From positions 1 through 9,597 of the forward strand of contig JAUXFK010000105.1 of the NCBI GenBank assembly GCA_030623035.1: DNA of 9,597 nt, given 5' to 3'. The notes below the pieces were generated by a model, which was not told where the DNA came from, searched no databases, and was given only the letters and a program-made list of their open reading frames with translations. Source of the stretch: Deltaproteobacteria bacterium (lineage in GTDB: Bacteria; Desulfobacterota; UBA8473). A program made the translations under genes and the position numbers. Shown in pieces: positions 7,141 to 9,597 of the stretch; within the stretch, counting starts at the first letter, position 1, and the number at the start of each line of letters is the position of its first letter.

Positions 7141-7187
7141 ACTGTAACTACTCAGGCACAGAGGGGCAAAGGCACAGAGGCACATAG
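7141..7187 (+). repeat. Left inverted repeat arm
   Basis: It pairs with 7417-7463. The perfect core is 7149-7177, and the mismatches are at 7143, 7148, 7178 and 7185. Inside the arm GGCACAGAGG occurs twice, 16 nt apart (7155-7164 and 7171-7180). The arm ends next to the ribosome binding site of the FAD oxidoreductase gene. Confidence 0.9.
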
Positions 7188-7196
7188 TTGTATTGC

Positions 7197-7427
7197 CTAT
7201 TTGCCGCTTAACTTCCTGATTAAGCTGCTAAGCATTCGTTCTATCTCTCGGCTTAATTCAGATAGCTTATCGAATTCGTCTCCGTTCAAATAATACAGGT
7301 TCATAGAAATTTCTATCTGGGTTTGCAATTCATATAGAGAGCCTGTTTCAATTATTTCAGTAACTAAAGTCATTGATTTTTGCCAGACCTGCAAATCTCT
7401 ATACGTTTTTATTTTTCTTTGTGCCAC
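7197..7427 (-). CDS. Shortened four-helix-bundle (S23/IVP family) protein
   Basis: A 76-residue frame. The N-terminus (KTYRDLQVWQKSMTLVTEI) is the signature first helix of the four-helix-bundle / 23S rRNA intervening-sequence protein family. The C-terminal half (SLYELQTQIEIS, then REIERMLSSLIRKL) is its usual last two helices. Typical members are about 115-125 residues. The central section, which normally includes an IYGLxSQIRRA-like helix and a SIPSNIAEG-like loop, is missing near residues 28-31, and the join is in frame. The start is GTG, with AAAGG 4 nt upstream inside the right repeat arm, so start and ribosome binding site belong to the element. Relatives include Avd of diversity-generating retroelements, but no reverse transcriptase is nearby. 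The lost middle suggests a decaying copy, or a protein reduced to a hairpin dimeriser. Confidence 0.72.
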   Translation of the reverse strand: MAQRKIKTYRDLQVWQKSMTLVTEIIETGSLYELQTQIEISMNLYYLNGDEFDKLSELSREIERMLSSLIRKLSGK

Positions 7428-7463
7428 TGTGCCTTTGCCCCTCTGTGCCTGAGTATTTACTGT
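7417..7463 (-). repeat. Right inverted repeat arm
   Basis: Reverse-complement partner of 7141-7187; the perfect core is 7427-7455. It contains the GTG start and presumed ribosome binding site of the enclosed four-helix-bundle gene, so one arm has both a structural and a translational role. Confidence 0.9.
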
Positions 7464-7593
7464 ATTTAAACCTGTCTGCCTTCATCTGTGCCTGCCCCGT
7501 AGGTCAAGATGATCGTACTGGGGTGAATCTGTGGCTGAATAATTACAAACAGATAATCAATGTGAGAAATCCTCAAGGCTATAGACCCCTTTC
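7464..7593. other. Intergenic region between permease gene and element
   Basis: About 130 nt with no gene. It contains TCTGTG-type short repeats (CATCTGTGCCTG at 7483-7494 and AATCTGTGGCTG at 7526-7537, 10 of 12 identical) and the 10-mer TCTGTGCCTG, also present in the right repeat arm at 7442-7451. I recognise no promoter with proper spacing. Confidence 0.5.
7495..7523 (-). other. Possible stem-loop downstream of permease gene
   Basis: CCCCGTA (7495-7501) pairs with TAC plus GGGG (7516-7518, 7520-7523) with one bulged base at 7519 and a 14-nt loop, giving 7 pairs. No U-run follows on the minus strand, so it is not a standard rho-independent terminator. It may be a weak transcript-end structure or chance. 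Confidence 0.3.
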
Positions 7594-8376
7594 TTATAGA
7601 AGCCTGCGTCTGGCAAAAAGAAGATTGGCACCTGCCAGTGCAGTAGCTATCCAACCGATCAGAACCACTGCACCCTCCATCAATAAACCTGAACTTATGG
7701 CCTCATTATAAAGGGCTGCTTCGCGAAAATTGAGGGCCTCGATGTTTGGGAGAATGTAATAAAGGATATTCAATAATTTCTTAAGCCATAATGCTTGAGC
7801 ATTGACAGCAAAAATACGCAAATCATTGCTCCAATGGCCCAAAAAGGTGACTCCCACAAGGAAAAAATTGTGCAGCAGGGGCGAGGTAAAACTGGCAAAG
7901 AAGAGGCTGAATGCGGCTAATAATATCCACTCACCAAAGATAAACGCCAGTGCCCAGAAATGCAGGGTTGTCAAGGGAATTGCCTTCAGTTGCATAATAG
8001 CAAGCCAGGCTGCGGCCAGCAAACAAAAAATCGAGAGAAGCACCAATAGCACCCCGATAAATTTGCCCAACAAAAATGTAGGCCGATTCACCGGTCGAGA
8101 CAGCACCAGATAAACTGTATGCTGTTGGATCTCCTGCCTTATAATATTAGACCCAAGGTAAACGACAGCCAGGAGACCCCAAATCCCCAGAATCCAGAAA
8201 CCCATATTCTGTACAACACGGTCCTGCCCCCCTACGGCCATCTGCCCAAGAATCAAAGAGAACAACATGAGAACCACGCCTGAACCGGTCAATATATGCA
8301 GCAACCTGTCGCGGACAGCTTCCCGCCAGACGTTGATGGCTAATGCCCACATTTGAAAGCCAAGTACGCTTTTCAT
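7594..8376 (-). CDS. ABC-2 type transporter permease
   Basis: A 260-residue integral membrane protein with about six predicted helices (roughly 26-48, 58-78, 104-128, 138-162, 169-185, 233-255). Between helices 2 and 3 the cytoplasmic segment SNIIRQEIQQHTVYLVLSRP leads into VNRPTFLLGKFIG, the typical ABC-2 coupling region (E, T, LS-P, GK pattern). It should form the membrane channel for the ATPase encoded just upstream, 35 nt away; the protein likely acts as a homodimer. The substrate is unknown: drugs, lipids or other small exported molecules are possible. The ATG at 8376 has AAGGGG about 6-7 nt upstream. A later Met at residue 9 would also precede the first helix, but has no better ribosome binding site. 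The C-terminus ends in basic ARRRLL on the cytoplasmic side. Confidence 0.88.
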   Translation of the reverse strand: MKSVLGFQMWALAINVWREAVRDRLLHILTGSGVVLMLFSLILGQMAVGGQDRVVQNMGFWILGIWGLLAVVYLGSNIIRQEIQQHTVYLVLSRPVNRPTFLLGKFIGVLLVLLSIFCLLAAAWLAIMQLKAIPLTTLHFWALAFIFGEWILLAAFSLFFASFTSPLLHNFFLVGVTFLGHWSNDLRIFAVNAQALWLKKLLNILYYILPNIEALNFREAALYNEAISSGLLMEGAVVLIGWIATALAGANLLFARRRLL

Positions 8377-8411
8377 GGCAACCCCTTTTTTCAGTCTTAG
8401 TTGATTACTTT

Positions 8412-9350
8412 TTACGAAGTCATTCTGGTTGATCCTGAGGTGAAACCAAAAAGAACCTCCTCTATCTCCTCCTGTACTGGACGTAGAGATTCAAGGGTTA
8501 TCGTGTCAGCCGAAGCTAACTGCAATAGTTCCTTCTTTTGAGTTGCAAGGATGGAAAAAAGCCACCCGCCTTTAGGCTGGGACTCCATCTTTCCGTTGTA
8601 TGCAAGATTTGCCAGCACTTCAGGTTGCCTGGTCTGGCAAATGACCTCATAACCTGTAATCCTCCGCTGCAAATCTGCCAGACGACCTGTCCAGAGGAGC
8701 CTGCCCTCTTCTAATAAGGCCACCTGGTCGGAGAGCCTTTCCACATCAACCAGTATGTGCGAGCTAAAGAGGATTGTCCCTCCCTCAGACTTGAAGTCTA
8801 ATAATATTTTTTGCACACGATAGCGCCAATACGGGTCCAGGCCGCTCATGGGTTCGTCGAGCAGAAGTATGGCGGGTTCATGTATCAATGCCTGTGCCAG
8901 ACCGGCCCTTTGGATCTGGCCCTTGGAGAGGGTGTGCATCATCTGGTTTGCCTGCCCGGTCAAATCCAGAAGTTCCAGGACTTCATTAACCCTGCGTGTA
9001 CGTTTTCCCCCTTTCACCCCTGAGAGCCCGGCCAGCATGATCAGCCACTCTTTGAGCCGAAGGTGAGGGTAGATGTATTGTGTTTCAGTTAAGAGCCCCA
9101 GGCACGCCCTTGCCCCGGCCTCTGTGGATAAACGCTCCTTAATCAACACCTGCCCTGTTTGAGGGCGCAACAACCCTGCACCCAGCTTGATGGTTGTGGT
9201 CTTGCCTGCCCCATTAGGCCCCACCAGACCCATAACTGTCCCGGCAGGGACAGACAGGTCCATATCGTAAATAATGATTTTTGATCGCATCCAGAAGCCG
9301 TGTGGTACGGCAAATGTTACTCTGTTCCATTGAAGAGCCGTCTCAGTCAC
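8412..9350 (-). CDS. ABC transporter ATP-binding protein
   Basis: A 312-residue ATPase of the CcmA/ABC-2 exporter class. Walker A is GPNGAGKT (44-51), the Q-loop Gln is 91, the signature is LSKGQ (141-145, with K replacing the more common G), Walker B is ILLLDEP (161-167), the D-loop SGLD (169-172) and the switch His is 198. About 85 residues follow the nucleotide-binding core (from about 230), a C-terminal extension common in ABC-2 ATPases. It should energise the permease encoded downstream. The start is GTG: an in-frame TAA lies just upstream, so no earlier start is possible, and GAGGT sits about 9 nt before it. The start overlaps the end of the TPR-like gene by 8 nt, implying translational coupling of three genes. 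Confidence 0.93.
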   Translation of the reverse strand: MTETALQWNRVTFAVPHGFWMRSKIIIYDMDLSVPAGTVMGLVGPNGAGKTTTIKLGAGLLRPQTGQVLIKERLSTEAGARACLGLLTETQYIYPHLRLKEWLIMLAGLSGVKGGKRTRRVNEVLELLDLTGQANQMMHTLSKGQIQRAGLAQALIHEPAILLLDEPMSGLDPYWRYRVQKILLDFKSEGGTILFSSHILVDVERLSDQVALLEEGRLLWTGRLADLQRRITGYEVICQTRQPEVLANLAYNGKMESQPKGGWLFSILATQKKELLQLASADTITLESLRPVQEEIEEVLFGFTSGSTRMTS

Positions 9351-9597
9351 TATCCATTACCTCTTTTAGTTTTTTAAGAAGAATTTCGCGTTGTTTTAAA
9401 TCCTTTACGTTGCGCAATGCCTCCTGGAGGAAACGCAGGGCAAGTTCCTTCTGGCCCGCCTGGGTGGCAAAAGTGGCTGAAAGCCGGGAGAGATATGCCG
9501 GCGAACCGGGCAAAAGGGATGCCTTATGAAGCGCCTCTGCCGCCGAAAGAGTATCTCCACGGAACTTCCACAGATAAAATCCTTTGAAAAACCATAA
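9343..9597 (-). CDS. TPR-like protein, C-terminal end (partial)
   Basis: An open frame enters from the right edge of the window and ends at TGA (9343-9345), giving 84 residues. It reads from LWFFKGFYLWKFRGD through AAEALHKASLLPGSPAYLSRLSATFA to KELALRFLQEALRNVKD, ending KEVMDSD. The alternating helices with A, G, Y and P at TPR-like positions (for example ALHKASLLPGSPAY, ALRFLQEAL) suggest the last two tetratricopeptide-type repeats. The N-terminus is missing, so domain order and any signal peptide or anchor are unknown. It overlaps the ABC ATPase start by 8 nt, so it is probably part of the same transporter operon, perhaps as a protein-interaction partner. Helix type is judged by eye. Confidence 0.7.
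   Translation of the reverse strand, partial: LWFFKGFYLWKFRGDTLSAAEALHKASLLPGSPAYLSRLSATFATQAGQKELALRFLQEALRNVKDLKQREILLKKLKEVMDSD

Larger units (their letters stand above)
7141..7463 (-). mobile_element. IVS-like element: inverted repeats flanking a four-helix-bundle gene
   Basis: A 323-nt unit bounded by 47-nt inverted repeats that match at 43 of 47 positions, with a perfect core of 29 nt. Between them lies a gene of the four-helix-bundle (S23/IVP) family. Members of this family are encoded in intervening sequences of 23S rRNA genes, where terminal complementarity forms a stem; others occur elsewhere in genomes. This copy sits between protein genes, not in rRNA. There is no transposase, so if mobile it relies on other functions. 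No target-site duplication is apparent. Calling it a mobile element is an inference from repeat structure and gene content; an old insertion or a domesticated regulatory hairpin are alternatives. Confidence 0.6.

Noticed and set aside
7141..7463. CRISPR array or classical insertion sequence
   Set aside because: There are only two repeat arms, inverted, with no spacer series, and no transposase frame; the enclosed gene is of the four-helix-bundle family.
7141..7463. Diversity-generating retroelement (Avd-like gene)
   Set aside because: The protein family is related to Avd, but no reverse transcriptase, template repeat or variable repeat is present in the window.
7466..7654. Small minus-strand frame across the permease end
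   Set aside because: It overlaps the permease C-terminus in another frame, with no homology pattern or ribosome binding site that I can see.

Overview
All real genes in this window lie on the minus strand, so it is read from high to low coordinates. GC content looks moderate by eye (not counted). The gene content is bacterial: an ABC-2 exporter, type II (FabG/FabZ/FabI-like) acyl-processing enzymes, a CrtI-like FAD oxidoreductase, a DUF362 protein, a YajD-type HNH nuclease and a four-helix-bundle (S23/IVP) gene between inverted repeats. I associate this mix with environmental anaerobes such as Desulfobacterota or anammox-type Planctomycetes. There is no rRNA or other marker gene, so the lineage is an inference.

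Layout in transcription order. (1) 9597-7594: the end of a TPR-like protein, then an ABC ATPase and its six-helix ABC-2 permease, an apparent operon. (2) 7593-7128: an intergenic stretch that is mostly a compact element at 7141-7463. Its 47-nt inverted repeats (43/47 matching, 29 nt perfect in the core) enclose a shortened four-helix-bundle gene. (3) 7127-464: a tight seven-gene lipid/polyketide-like operon: CrtI-like FAD oxidoreductase, FabG-like reductase, FabZ-like dehydratase, FabI-like enoyl reductase, SRPBCC protein, HHxxxDG condensation/WS-DGAT-like acyltransferase, DUF362 protein. Two junctions are ATGA overlaps. (4) 395-12: a YajD-family HNH nuclease with its own strong ribosome binding site and no visible terminator before it.

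The operon holds one complete reductive cycle (ketoreduction, dehydration, enoyl reduction). It also has a desaturase/isomerase-like flavoprotein, a possible lipid-binding or cyclase SRPBCC protein, and a likely acyl transfer enzyme. No ketosynthase, acyl carrier protein or malonyl transferase is visible, so these must be supplied from elsewhere. Pairing FabG/FabZ with a CrtI-like enzyme recalls the proposed ladderane lipid clusters of anammox bacteria. The added DUF362, SRPBCC, HHxxxDG and divergent FabI-like genes make it a candidate for an undescribed specialised-lipid pathway. Three proteins depart from textbook motifs at cofactor or active-site positions, consistent with a specialised role.

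The second notable object is the inverted-repeat element. It looks like a 23S rRNA intervening-sequence (IVS) type unit sitting outside rRNA, about 13 nt upstream of the lipid operon's first start codon. The protein it carries has lost the middle of its fold in frame.
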